Below, one piece after another: positions 11,029-22,800 of a stretch of 64,000 nt of DNA (position 1 is the stretch's first letter; each line of letters starts with the position of its first letter). Both the position numbers and the translations under genes were made by a program. The notes under the pieces are model-generated. The model had not been told where the DNA came from. It saw only the letters and a program-made list of their open reading frames with translations, and did no database searches. The stretch covers positions 434,001 through 498,000 of the forward strand of contig WSUB01000008.1 of the NCBI GenBank assembly GCA_019633425.1. The letters run 5' to 3'. Origin of the DNA: Tulasnella sp. 424. Lineage: Eukaryota > Basidiomycota > Agaricomycetes > Cantharellales > Tulasnellaceae.

Positions 11029-12285
11029 ATGCCGATTCGAACGATCCCAACAAACGTCTTGGATCACATCATCCACCTTTCTCCGCCTGGAGAACTCCAT
11101 GCTGGGATCGAGCGGTTTGAGAAGCTCGGCTTCAAGTATGCCTTTTTTCTCCTCTTTTTCGTTGTTTGCTAAGCAGTGCACTAAGCCGAGGCTATCTTTA
11201 CATCTTCCCTTTTTTGGTAATTGCCATCGGCTACTCGGGTAAAAAAAACGATTAAAAATCCACGCAGGGTCCTTCCGGGGGGGACACATGCAGACGGCTT
11301 GACTTACAACGCACTCGTGGTCTTGAACGATGGGGTTTACCTCGAATTGATCGCATTCACGCATGACGTGGATTACTATTCCGAGTCCACGTCATCGAGT
11401 AGTGTAACTCCGGAGCTGATCGAGAAGCGAAAGAAGCACTGGTGGGGGTACAAGTCTCCCGGGTGGATCGACTGGGCCAATCTTGGGTTCGGAGGCGAAA
11501 AGATGGCTGACATCGTAATGAATGCGAATTCGGATGGTGGGGTTGTCGCTGATGGCGGTAGTGTGGACGTAAAGTATCTTGCACCCGTCGAAGGAGGAAG
11601 GACGAAACCAGACGGAGATGTTCTACAATGGAGAGTGACCTTTCCTGATTCCGCAGTTCATGGAAGAGGAACTTTACCCTTCTTCTGTGAGGATGTGACC
11701 CCTCGGATTCGTCGAGTGAGTCTATTTTCGTCGTATTTTCATTATTTCCCGTTGTCCCTCTTATCTAAATCGAACTCACCATTGTATCGGCCGGCTTGTC
11801 ACATATGACAACACCATAAAACAAATTAGGTCCCACTTTCTAAATCCGAAGGGAGCGAGTCTAGTGCACTGCAACCAGTGTCAGACCACCCATGCGCGGC
11901 AACGGGTATAGCGTATATTTCGCTGTCCACTTCAACCTCGATGGACTTCACAAATCTCCGCACTCAGTTGTCGCTCGTTCTAGGGGAAAACCCTCGAATT
12001 TCCGCCGACGGAGAGGAAGCGCGGTGGACGCTAAAAACCCCACAGGGGATGACGACGACGACGGCGTCAGCTCAGCCACCACGAGCTGAAATCGTGCTTC
12101 GCACTGCCAACACGCCCGACCTCGATCTCCCGATTCCAGGAAACGATAAGGCTTGGATCGATGCGGTGGGATTTTGGGTGGCCGATAACGATGCTTTTGC
12201 GCGGGAACGTGGTGCGATGGCGTCGAGCTTGGACCGAGTCAGCGGCACTCGGGTTGCCTTTGTCCCCCTGCCCCGGACTACGTAG
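11029..12285 (+). CDS. Glyoxalase-like domain protein
   Basis: Predicted member of the fungal glyoxalase-like (vicinal oxygen chelate) group; the substrate is unknown. Three exons: 11029-11135, 11268-11715 and 11830-12285, joining LEKLGFK-type sequence to VLPGGTHADGLTYNALVVL in frame. Features: LDHIIHLSPPGEL at the N-terminus (the usual first metal-binding His region), GGTHADG, LVVLNDGVYLELIAF (beta strand with the Glu ligand position), HWWG and WIDWANLGFGG, then a second half ending FWVADNDAFARERG and FVPLP. About 335 aa, no signal peptide. The ATG at 11029 is the first that opens the conserved N-terminal strand. Lies between the two Zn2Cys6 paralogues, which is suggestive but not proof of a regulatory link. 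Confidence 0.8.
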
Positions 12286-13497
12286 CGCAAGAGCAAGTGG
12301 ACATGGAAAGAGTTTGTCGAGAGTCATATGATTGGGCCATAGTCTGCAGACAACAATCTAAAATGGATGGTAACCGTTGGTTGTGCACTTTCATTATTAA
12401 TTGGTATTCTCGAACCGTGCATGTGGTTGTATCAATTGCTAATAACGACGGAGACCCCCGAAATACATAAAGATGAACGTTTTCTAGCGCTCAGGAGAGA
12501 AAATGATTGGCGCCCAGAAGCCTCGAAGCCTCCGCTGCCTTGGCTCCGTACCTGCCAGCTCATGACATTTCCCAGACGTCCCTTTCCCCCCCACTCGCGG
12601 TTTGAACGACGTCCGAGTAGTGCAGACAACCTTGTTTGATCAAAGATTTTCTCATCACGAAATCGCCTCGGTTGCCAAGAGCCCCGGCGATGAAATCTGG
12701 CGGATTTATCTCCACTGCCGCGAATCAAAAGCTGGTCGCGGGTGCACAGCTCGAGCACGGTCCCGCGATTGCGGGTGAGCCGAGGGAGACCCGACAACAA
12801 CAAACACACTACCCACCTTCCGCTTTGAGGATTATCCGCGCGAGGTCCAATGACCCAAACTATGAACAAGAAATGAGGTTATTTCCCTGACAGTCCGCAG
12901 TGTCCGTCGAGGAACGTAGAACAGGATAGAGCTGCGGCATGAAATAAAATGGTTGTATTTTCTAATTTTAATTTCACATTTTCAGGGGGCGAGACAGACA
13001 AGAAGAAGGATAACGAAAGCGGGAAGGCTTGTGAGTGCGGCGGCTGTTGCCGGGGACTTTGCCATGCTCAGGAGGCCGTGCTCCGCTACTGGCTCTCTCA
13101 GCAAAACTACCACGACCCAGAGCTAGGCTCTAAATACCCTCCGACCTTTCTCCCCTTCCAGGAACTACCCACGACCACCCTCTCATCCCTCCCCTCATCG
13201 ACACCTATCTGTACCTGTATCTGTTCTCCTTTCTGTGAAAGAAACAGTCCACGCCATCATCCCTTCGACGCTCATAGCCGGTTCCGCGGCAAGGTTTTCT
13301 ATTCTTTTGCGCCGGATTTCTCTCTCACCTTCCCTGTCCCGTTGGAGTACATAGCACCCACCCTGACCCACTAGTCCCCTGACCGGTCTTCTTCCCATAC
13401 TTCAAATACCCCCACTCTACCCACCTGCTCTCGTGCGGATCGCCCGAATATCCTCCCCCTTCCCTCCCTCCCCCCTTCACCCTCTTTACCCTCCAAC
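12286..13497. promoter_or_regulatory. Upstream region of the second Zn2Cys6 gene
   Basis: 1.2 kb with no convincing gene. The last 60 bases before the ATG (about 13441-13497) are an almost pure C/T tract, the usual Pol II start region of fungal genes, and a TAAATA element lies near 13131. An open frame at 12949-13374 has a Cys-rich start but no further support. Confidence 0.45.
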
Positions 13498-16400
13498 ATG
13501 TCGCTCTCACCAATATCATCAACCAGCAGCGGAGACGAAAGCCAACTGTCTCCTCGTTCAATCGAAAGTCACTTCACTCATGACGCTCAATCTCTCTCAC
13601 CTCCCGACATGTCTGCAAACTCCACCACCAACGGTGGAAGTCGATCTAGAGGGGCTATGCTCGGTCGTGGTCTTGCTTGTACAAGATGTCGAAAGCGAAA
13701 GCAGGTGAGGAAAGGCGATGAGATTTTCGCTTATGGAAATTTCTTACTCACCAGACTCTCATTTTAACTACTGGATCGTATTACCATCCCCATCCCTCCA
13801 CTCAGAAATGCGACGCACTACAACCCTCCTGTTCCAACTGCCATGGCGCTCAAGCTGATTGTCAATATGTAATACTTCCACAACGGCCCCGACCCAGACC
13901 ACAAATGACCGCTGGCGAGGCTCTCACAGCCAAGTTAGCCAGATTGCAAGAACAATACCAGTCTTTGTTAAGCAAGGTCGCTTCCTCATCCTCCAACGGC
14001 CCTCACCCCACAGCACCCACGGCCGCCGACCCCCAGTTAATTCGTTCCACGACACGACATTCAAGGGCATCGACAGGCGGCTCCTCTGAAACCGAATATG
14101 GTGAGTATGCGGGAATTTCGCCAGGTGAGTCGCATTTCCCCTTCCCGTGGTTCCCTGTGTTGGAGAAGCCTTCGAACAACCATTTGCCATATGGTCCACG
14201 CGCTTGCTCATGCGCAGCCACGGCATATCTCCACCCGTGTGATCCCCCTCCTTCATTCCGCTCTGCCCTCTCGCTCGCGCGACGGCTTCTACATACCTAT
14301 GCCGTTATCGTCATTGCCTGGAACGAGCTGGGGCAATCATTACTTTTACTGGGGGAGGGGGATTCTCGGCGACATATTGGTGTCTTGGGGTGTCTCAGCA
14401 TCGCGACAGGGCGTCTAACTGACACAAACTCTCTCCTGCCATGCCCCTCTGTTTCTTCTTTCGGTCGTGCCCGCTTTTTTCACGAAAATAGGTTCGTCAT
14501 CAACACTATCAACTCGAGCGTCCCACTCTCCGACACCATCTCATGGTTCTTCCAACGGTCAACCCCCAGTGGGGCCTTATCCAATGCTCGGTTCTATGCC
14601 GATCCACGATCCACTTATCCGAGCCATTCGGGTTCAAGATATGCCCCCCGCCGATCGGGATAAAGTGTAAGTTTTCCGGCGCTTCTCGAAGCTATTATTA
14701 AACGTCATTTGTGATTTCTTCCAAAAATATCTGACCTTATTTTTTCCTATTGGGTTTTTTGATATTCCAGTATCCAAATCTTCTTCACTGGTTCCCAGCG
14801 ACTCGGTTGCCCGCTCCTCCCAGAGCGGGTCTTCGCTCGCCTGAGGGACCCGGATCCATCGAGACACCCCCACCCGGCCCTCGTCAACGCGATGCTTCTC
14901 GTTGGCCAAGCGTTCACATCCTGGACACCCGGTTACTCCACCGCTGAGAAGCACCACCTACCCCCTACATGTCCCTCGGCGGATGTTCTCCTCGCAAAGA
15001 CCCAAGCGTACCTGAACGAAGCCTTGTCACATGTCGACAGGATGTTGGATTACCTCCAAGCTTCGATCCTGTTGTCCTATTATTTCTTCCAAACCGGCAG
15101 GTTGCAGGAAGGCTCTATGATTAGCTCTGCGAATTCGAGGTGCGCGCTTTTTTCCCCCCCGGTGCCGATATCCTTTTTGGAACCCAAAAATAACACCTCT
15201 CCATTAATGTCACACTAGGATGACAATCACTTGCAGGCTTGATCAGATCGACCAGTCCGTATTGGAAGAAATGCTTGAAGGTCGAGCGCCTGGACCTGGG
15301 CAAAGCATGTGGGATGGTACATTACTCGGCCGACCGGCAGATACGTACGAGCTTGGTGTCCGGATATGGACGTTCTGGCAGGTCAGCATTACCTTTGCAA
15401 TTGCCCGTGTTAGGGTAGGACAGATTAGCTGACATGGCCGTGGCTCTGACCCTGATAGTCCTGGTATTACGATGCCGTGTTCAGTCTCATCGGAGGAACG
15501 CCGCTGACAAGGGATCCCGTAACTCCTACGACGGTGTTCCCTCGACCTTCGAGGTGCTACGAGACGGTTCGTAAAATCTAGCCTTAATGTCTCGCCATGT
15601 TGGGGTCGAGGTGCTGACGGATTCATTTCTCCCTTAGGGTATAGCCCTGGAGCTCCAGAACACATCCTTCAGGGAGCTCTACGAGAACAACCCTCCTCAA
15701 ATCCCTTCACCCGCTGGTGAACCTGAGGGCTCTTCCCACCCGCTCGCTACCTATCTTAAGGGTTTGGCCTTGATGGAACGAGCTAACCAGCTGCTGGGGA
15801 AAGTCAATGGTGGGTATCTCTTAGGGTTGTCCCCGCAAGTGCAAACTCCTAACCGAGACCTGCTTATTTTCCAGCCGGCCTTCCTCTGGACGATTCTGAA
15901 TTCTCGCACGACACTCTACACAAACTCCACCAATCCGTCCAGTGCCTCCTCACTGAACACCTGCCCATCCGCCAACAAGAGATGCTCTCCGCCTCTCCAC
16001 TATCAAAGCAAAGCGCAGCCAAAATCTACTGTCCTCTAGCCGAACGCGTCGTCGGACACGTCTTCATCCACACCGCGACCATCCAATTGTGTCGCTTGTC
16101 CAGAGCGTTGACGGCCAACTTACCAGAGGAGAGTCAAAGGCAAGCCAAGCGCAGCATAAGGGTGTTGGAGTTGAATGCTGCAAAGGGAGCTGTCAGAGCG
16201 GTTCGATTGTTTGGAGACGAGGTGCGGAGATTGGACGCGAGGCTGAGGGGTTACGAGCCCAACGTGACGACTATCGTCCACGAAGTCCAGGAGCATCCGT
16301 GTTTGTTACTTGGGGTGAGTCGATACCGTTACGATCCTCCGCGACGTAGACCTTTTTTTTCCTGACCCGAGTTGCCGTGCAGTTCCTCTTGACCTCCGTC

Positions 16401-16739
16401 TGCATGGTTCTCATCGATCATATCGAATCTCTCAAGCTGTCGCCATCTGCTTCCGCTGAAAGCAGCGCGGAGATCGCTGCGACAGAAGCAGACTTGAGGC
16501 TCCTTGTCGCTACTATCGACCGCACTGCTGAATCGTTTGGTCTCCTTCGTAAGTACAACCTTGGTTTAGTTTGCCCCAACGCCTCGTTCCGTCCAACTGA
16601 CCCTATCCCCCGCAAAATAGGCATTCAATCCAATAAAATCAAAGCGTATCAAGATCGTTCGAACAGGGAAATCAGCTCTCGCCAAGTTCCAAGATGGGAG
16701 TTTGAACGACGCGCTGGGCTTAACGATGATATCTTCTAA
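13498..16739 (+). CDS. Zn2Cys6 fungal transcription factor (paralogue of the one at 4235-6846)
   Basis: Gal4-type nuclear regulator. Exons include 13498-13704, 13806-14100, 14492-14666, 14771-15139 and 15237-15381, with further exons to the TAA at 16737-16739. The zinc cluster CTRCRKRKQ|KCDALQPSC..C is split by intron 1 exactly after the CRKRKQ part and is complete once joined (C-x2-C-x6-C-x6-C-x2-C-x6-C). A short coiled coil (TAKLARLQEQYQSLLSK) and a Ser-rich linker follow. The middle homology region has HVDRMLDYLQASILLSYYFF, LDQIDQSVLEEM, GQSMWDGTLLGRP and VRIWTFWQ, each aligning with the other factor. Intron 2 (14101-14491) is long for this genome. Regulated genes unknown. Confidence 0.9.
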
Positions 16740-17114
16740 AACAAGCAGTGCGTCCGCTCCTCCCACTTCGATAGTATCAACTTTCCGTATCGTCTTTCCT
16801 TTCCTTAATCGTTTCTCGGGTTTCTCGTGTTCCTCGTACTCCCCCATACTATCTCTATCGCTCTATGTATCCCCTTCCCTTTTCTCATGTTAGATTGCGC
16901 TTTATTTGCTGCCAGGAGACCCGCTCAGGGTTCCCGAGTCGGGTGTTTCTTTCTTTTCCTCTACCTGTTATATTGTAGCCGCGGCGTGGATTGGCTGTAG
17001 TGTTTTATCGTGTCGAGCTATTCTACAGATGTATTACTATTTCTGTGCGGAAGTACAAGACATTGTTCGGTTGTTCGGAAACAAGTGGCGCCAGAGGCGG
17101 AACCAGGGTTGCAA
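16740..17114. other. Convergent intergenic region
   Basis: 3' flanks of the Zn2Cys6 gene (+) and the acidic-tail protein (-). C/T-rich in the first half. No gene seen. Confidence 0.4.
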
Positions 17115-17844
17115 TCAGTAATCATCGTCATCGTCATCCTCCTCGTCATCTTCCTCTTCCTCTTCCTTCTTCTTTGGTTTGGCTGCCTTCTTTCCCTTGG
17201 AGGAAGCGGCAGGCGCCTTGGCACCCGGTTTGGTCCCAGCAACGGAAGCGTTGAACGTCAGTTGCACCATGACCTTCTCCTTCTTTCCGTCGGCGTTCTG
17301 GAGTTCGACGGCAACGCGACGAGAGCCCTTCCATCCGGTAGTGCCCTTGGCGAAAACACCCGGAGTGAGAGTCATGGAGGCCACGAAACCTGGGTCAGTG
17401 GACATGTTGGGGGTTGGGTCTGTCGATGAGCCGGGCACCTATAAAACAATGAGCGCTTAGTTTTAATACATATGAGGATAAAAGAGTACAGGTATAACTG
17501 ACCTCTGAAGTTGGTGGTGTATGTGTTACGTGGACGTGCAGAGGTAGAGCATGGGCCATGAATTGTTCGCTCGTCGGGACAATCGTCTACAGAGAATAAT
17601 CATCCTGTTAGCGGACCTACTTAGTTCCACAAGTAAGACGATGATTAAATACCTTTTCCTCGGGTTTTGCAGCTTTTTTGGCGGTCGACGTAGGCTTCTT
17701 TGACGTCGATACAGGTTTCTTCGCCGTTGATGCTGGCTTTGGCGCCGGCGAGCTCATTTCGCCGTCCGAAGATACCTTTGCGGCTTTGGCACGTCTTGAG
17801 CTTGTAGCTGTAGCTTCACCTTCTGCGGCGCGTTTCTTTCCCAT
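17115..17844 (-). CDS. Small Lys-rich protein with acidic tail, probably nuclear
   Basis: Not recognised as a named family. Three exons: 17653-17844, 17503-17586 and 17115-17438. The ATG at 17844 opens MGKKRAAEG; codons upstream in this frame are not ATG. The first exon is a Lys/Ala/Ser/Pro-rich segment with repeated STAKKP-type units (three in a row). The middle holds HALPLHVHVTHTPPTSE. The third exon has a folded-looking part (FVASMTLTPGVFAKGTTGWKG, RVAVELQNADGKKEKVMVQL) and then KGKKAAKPKKK followed by a run of E and D ending in seven D and Y. The basic patches and acidic tail suggest a nuclear or chromatin-associated role (inference). About 200 aa. Confidence 0.7.
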
Positions 17845-18177
17845 TGATGCGTTGAGTGGTGTTGGAGGGGGGGACAAGGGAGACAAGTGGGAGCGGTGAA
17901 GACATTCGCTGGAGACGAGGAACCTGCAACGCCTTTGAGGCGCGCCGAGCGACGGATCCCCGTGCCGTCATATTACGCGGCTCCACTTTCAAGCTCCGCT
18001 CCAAATCTTTCATTTAATAACCACTCCAACCGTCTTCAGCGTTTTTGCTCCTTCTCCTTACCTCCACTTTCTAGACAGAAAACAGAGAGGTAATGCACAA
18101 CAATTTCATTAATCAACACACATGACTCCTTACACAAACGCTTGCTTTTAGGGTCGTCCGTCACCAGACCGCCCAAC
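17845..18177. promoter_or_regulatory. Divergent promoter region
   Basis: Shared 5' region of the acidic-tail gene (-) and the gene at 18178 (+). A probable 5'-UTR intron of the plus-strand gene runs from GTAATG near 18090 to CTTTTAG near 18150. Confidence 0.45.
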
Positions 18178-19560
18178 ATGTTCCGTCTATTGAGGTCCGC
18201 CATTCGAACGGCGGACCAATTCGTCGCTTCAGGCAGTAGTCGCCTCAAGAAACCCCTGGAGAATCTCTTAATCAGCGTAGAAAGAAACGTACCAGCAGCA
18301 GCACACCGCACCGGACCGCTGTCCTCTTCATCCTCTCACTTCTTACACACTCATGCATACACCGGTGCAAGGGCCCAGCCGATCGGTTCAAACTTTTCAT
18401 TCCCAACTCGCGTCGCACTCGGGAAACCGCTCTCCGCCCCAAAGTTGCCAAGGGCACCCACCGTTCCTCGTTCCATCACACAAGTTGGACTGGGCACCGC
18501 AAGGAACTTTAGCAGCACCCGCCATGTTTTCCAGAACATTGTGGACAACGTCCCCATCCACACTCGCGCGCTGTGGGAGGCAGAGTGGGATTTGAAGCAG
18601 AGAAAATCAGCTCAAAAGAAGGTGATCAAGAAGGAGAACAAGAAAAAGAGAACCGAGAGAGTTCCCGACAAGCTCAAGGCCAAGGAGAGCGTCAAGTCCC
18701 CACTCTCACCTGCGGTCTCCGCCGCCGACTCTGAGGAGTCTGTCGAATCCATCGACTTCTCGACCTACTTTGCTGCCCCGGCTGCAACCTCCCTTGTCAC
18801 GGGTGCCAAGACAACCCTCACCATTCCGCTGTACCCAACTCCATCCCGACGTGCACCGTTACCGGCCTCTCACCCGTCGGATTCGTTCCTTCCACTTGCA
18901 GAGCTTAGAGACATCCATGTCTCGCACTCACAACACGCTACCCGTGTGACGTCCCTCTTCATTCGCCTCGACGGAGCGGACGTTTGGTCAAAAGGGGCCA
19001 CCTGCGAGTGTTATGGAGGGGAAACTACTGGAATGGTAACGAGTCTCAAAGTCGTATTCAACGGATGGAATAAAGAGAGGGTGAGAAAGGCGATCGGAGA
19101 TGCAGGAAAAGGCTGGTGCGAGCTGGTGGAGGAACGGGAGGCAGTCCTAGAACGTCGGGCTCCCCTCCAACCTGTCGCGAGTTCAGCGGACGAACTGGAC
19201 GTGACGAGCTCACTCATTCTTCCTACGCTCGACTTTTCTTCCGACTTCACCTCCCATATGAGTGACGCTTCCTCTCATCATGATCCCGAGGAATCTGTAT
19301 GGGGTATCTCCAGGTCGATCTCCCCTGCAACCACTCGTCCCGCAAGTCCCGTCATGATGTCCCCCACACACGTTTCCGTCTACAGTGACGAGGATTTGCA
19401 CGATGGATGGAGCTCAGGAGGAGAGGAGTATGACCGATTGTCCGATGTCTCCGTCGCCGCGACGCCGATCAATCGTTCGTTGGGCTTTAGCGTCGACTTC
19501 CTCGAGAGAAGTCACGCCGACTACTACAACAACCACCTTCAAGTTTACGAGTCTCTCTGA
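18178..19560 (+). CDS. Uncharacterised protein, 460 aa, predicted mitochondrial, single coding exon
   Basis: No known domain recognised. The ATG at 18178 follows a probable 5'-UTR intron. The N-terminus is Arg/Ser-rich without acids (MFRLLRSAIRTADQF), and RNFSSTR near residues 109-115 resembles a fungal mitochondrial presequence end, so matrix import is plausible. Next comes a Lys-rich helix (about residues 140-175, with KKVIKKENKKKR), then a compact part with HATRVTSLFIRLDG, ECYGGETTGMVTSLKVVFNGW and GKGWCELVEE that looks like one folded domain. The C-terminal third is Ser/Asp/Glu-rich and probably disordered. Having no coding intron is unusual in this window. Confidence 0.75.
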   Translation: MFRLLRSAIRTADQFVASGSSRLKKPLENLLISVERNVPAAAHRTGPLSSSSSHFLHTHAYTGARAQPIGSNFSFPTRVALGKPLSAPKLPRAPTVPRSITQVGLGTARNFSSTRHVFQNIVDNVPIHTRALWEAEWDLKQRKSAQKKVIKKENKKKRTERVPDKLKAKESVKSPLSPAVSAADSEESVESIDFSTYFAAPAATSLVTGAKTTLTIPLYPTPSRRAPLPASHPSDSFLPLAELRDIHVSHSQHATRVTSLFIRLDGADVWSKGATCECYGGETTGMVTSLKVVFNGWNKERVRKAIGDAGKGWCELVEEREAVLERRAPLQPVASSADELDVTSSLILPTLDFSSDFTSHMSDASSHHDPEESVWGISRSISPATTRPASPVMMSPTHVSVYSDEDLHDGWSSGGEEYDRLSDVSVAATPINRSLGFSVDFLERSHADYYNNHLQVYESL

Positions 19561-19860
19561 TTGGACGTCTCGCTTTTCATTTTTTTCACCTCGGTCTCTC
19601 GGTCTGTCATTTAGTACTTGGTCCGCTGTCGGCCCAAGATGCTCGTTCCTTTCTTCCGCTCTCTCTATCTTTTCTTGTCTCTCCGCCCCGATAGATAACC
19701 GTCAATACATTTTGAATACCATATTTCTCTCAAGTTCTCACTCTAAGGTATCCCCGGAACGCTGTGAGCAAGCCACTAAGGTATATACAATAAGTGTAAC
19801 CAATAATAGCAAAAACAATAATTCAGTTCTCGTTCTTTTTCAGACTTTGATTTTCTGTTT
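19561..19860. other. Convergent intergenic region
   Basis: 300 bases of T/C-rich then A-rich sequence between two gene 3' ends. Nothing else seen. Confidence 0.4.
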
Positions 19861-22800
19861 TCAAACAGCCATGGTATACCACGGTTCCTTCATCCCTTCA
19901 TCCTTCATGGTTAGCCAAACCTTCTTCGAGTCGTCGTCAGTCAGGCTCCGGATATCTCTCATCCCGTTACCCATGATTAGAGGATCCCATTGGAGGTCCA
20001 GAGTACCTTTCCGTACCAGGTGTCTTACGACGTCCAACACCTCCTGTCGGTCGAACAAGGGTCTGACCCGCGAGCGGAGGTTCAGCTGGAGGTGAATCGA
20101 GCAGTCAGCGAGCTTTCGAGGAAGCAAGAAGCCAGACCACAGGAGACATACAAGAGAAATCTTTGGCCGGAGCCACACCCAACCAACGACATGCTTCAAT
20201 GCCCCGGTCCAGGTCTTCTCTTGTATATTGCCATGAATGTCCGACCATATCCTGGGGAGGACCATGCGGACGTGATTGTTATTCTCCGCTGTAGTCGTCG
20301 GAACCGGGAGGGAGACGGTCCATGCCGACGCATACTTGCTACCGACGAGGAGCGGTGAGGTGTACCCAACCCAGAGCACGAGCGGAACAGTTGCAGACGT
20401 CAAGCGATCGAGGAGCTGGTACTTCGCTTCGTCGAGGTCGAGCATCTAAAACCAAAATCGAGTGGAACGTTTAGTAACCGGAAGCTGGAAAACGCCAATC
20501 AAGAGGCTTACGGATGGAGAAAGGCCCCCAGGTCCAGCGTTATTAACGAGGCCTAGTACATGCTCTACCCATTCGCGGCTGGATTCCTCGAGAGTCGAAA
20601 GAATGGTCCAACGAGAGGTTTGAATACACGCGTCACAGTTGAAGACATCGTAACTCGAGTGATCACCCTCGTTGGCGCAGCAAACGTCCTGACCAGGTTC
20701 GGAAGCGACGCCATGTGGAAGTGGGTTTGTAGCCTGTTCAACCCCTGTCATTGGCTCCACACCATTGTCAGGAGCAGTTGTTGGCCGTTCGGGCTCGTTG
20801 AGGGGAGATAGGCTATCAGCACCACTGCTCTCGATCCGGAGCTGCTTGAGGCGGATGCTTATAGAAGTTTCCAGTTGATCATCCACTGAATAAAAGGGGG
20901 TGCTTAAGAGTTCCGAAAGCATTTGAACCTGCTTCAATAAGTATTCGACTCACCGACTTTCTTGCTATTCCCGTCGACTTCATGCCTGACTTCGGCGGGG
21001 TGAGAAGTGTCCACGGCAACGGCAATCTAAACGAGGGCCATCTTAGCATTTTCCTGGCAAAAGTATCTTCGGTGTAAAAGATTACCTTGTCCTCAGATAC
21101 CATGTTCAACAGAGCAACCATGGTTCCGTCACTAATGACATAGGGCAGATCCTGCCGTCCCTCCGCTTCAAGCTCGTCTGCGAATGACTGAGCTCCGCTG
21201 TAGAACCTTGTATGAAGCGGACCCGACTTGAAGTCTTCAAGCCTGAGCAGTCGCGAGTAAAGGATCAACAACCAGGCAAATCAGGGAAATTCGAAGTAGT
21301 TTACCATTCCTGCCACCTCCATTGACGGCCAGGGACATGCTTTGTTGGGTCACTTATCACCTTGGTAATGCAGTTATCTTTCTCCAGGCTTGAGATTGCA
21401 TTGGAGACATGCTGTTCTCCACAGCTATCAAGCATAGAAGAAGCGACGTCGACGTTATAAGATTCTCCGGGCGTTTCCAGCAACATCTGTGCAAAAATAT
21501 TAGGTTGGACAGTATTCCCTCCATGCCTATAGAGCGACTTACTGCAAAGGCCGCTCTTGCCACGCCATCTAAGTCCGGAAGGGCCTCAGCGTGACGAGAA
21601 ACTGGTTCATCCCGGAATGATTCTCGGTAGGAGTTCCGCTCCCGTATTTCGTCACCAACCAGGTTGAAGATAAAGTCCCACTGGTCATCTTTACTGTCTT
21701 CTACCCGGAGAACTTCGAAATCTCGTTCCAGTTCCATGACATTCGAGGGTAGGTCTATGTCAAGGGCCGTCCAGGTCTTTTCTGGGGATCCCGAGCGGCT
21801 GGTAACGGTGTGCTTTAGCCATGGTATTCTTCAAAGAACCTAAGGACCTCTACTCACAGTTGTGCTTTGTCTATATTCTTCCTGAGGTAGACCACGTGCG
21901 ATATTAGGTCGAACTTGGTGAGGCTATCGGGGTTGCTGTCTGGAAGTTCATCGGTTCCCCGTTTCTGCATCCAAAGGTGGTACCAGGCTTCCTCCAGCTT
22001 GAGCATATACGCTTCAGTGGCGGCATCTTCCCTCAGCTTCGATATCCTCGTCCGTACACCATTCGAATCCACCCCAGGGAAGACTTGCGGCATCGCCATC
22101 CATGACATCGTTCCATTCGAACGACCTCTCGCGGCAAGAATACAGGCTGCATCCATGGCAAGTTCGTTGTATTCGGTGCTCCACAAGAATCTCTGACCTC
22201 GTTTCTGTGGCCCTGTTTGGAAGGTCAGTAGCTGATGATACTGTGGAGGTTAGTCCCTCACCGTCGGCGGCTGCACGTCGCTCCTTTTTCTCCTTCGATG
22301 TCTCGTGCCTTCGTGGTTGCTGCCGATTGACAAGGTCCAAAACCGACTTGGATATAGGATCATCTCCGCGTGGGGCACTGACAGGGGACGGGGATGGTTC
22401 ATTCGGCTTCGGAGGTGCCTTCTTAGCGGGACGGGAGATGGGGAGCTTTGCCTTGGAACTGGGTGGCACGAGGGGTGGCCTGGGGCTCAGAGCTTCTCTG
22501 ATGGCAGAATGAAGAGCTTCGGCTTTGAGATTGCCTCCTGCAGCAATAAACGATCGTTTCAGACGTGAAAGGGCAGGGGACTTGAGCTCTTCCTCGGTGA
22601 GTGGTTCTGGATGTACGGCTGCAAGGGCGACATCCCAATCATCTTGGAGCTTCTGTTTGGCCTGCTTCACCTTTAAGGCTAGGAGTTTTCTTGCATCCTC
22701 TTGCATATCTGTAGCTTTCTTTTTGCGGGATTGCTCCTTTGCCTTGCGTTCATGGCTTGTCTTGATATCTTTGCTCGCATGTTCGAGATAACGGGTGACC

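Noticed and set aside
12949..13374. Open frame of 141 codons with a Cys-rich start
   Set aside because: No domain, lies in the promoter and leader of the second Zn2Cys6 gene, and no supporting splice or homology signal.
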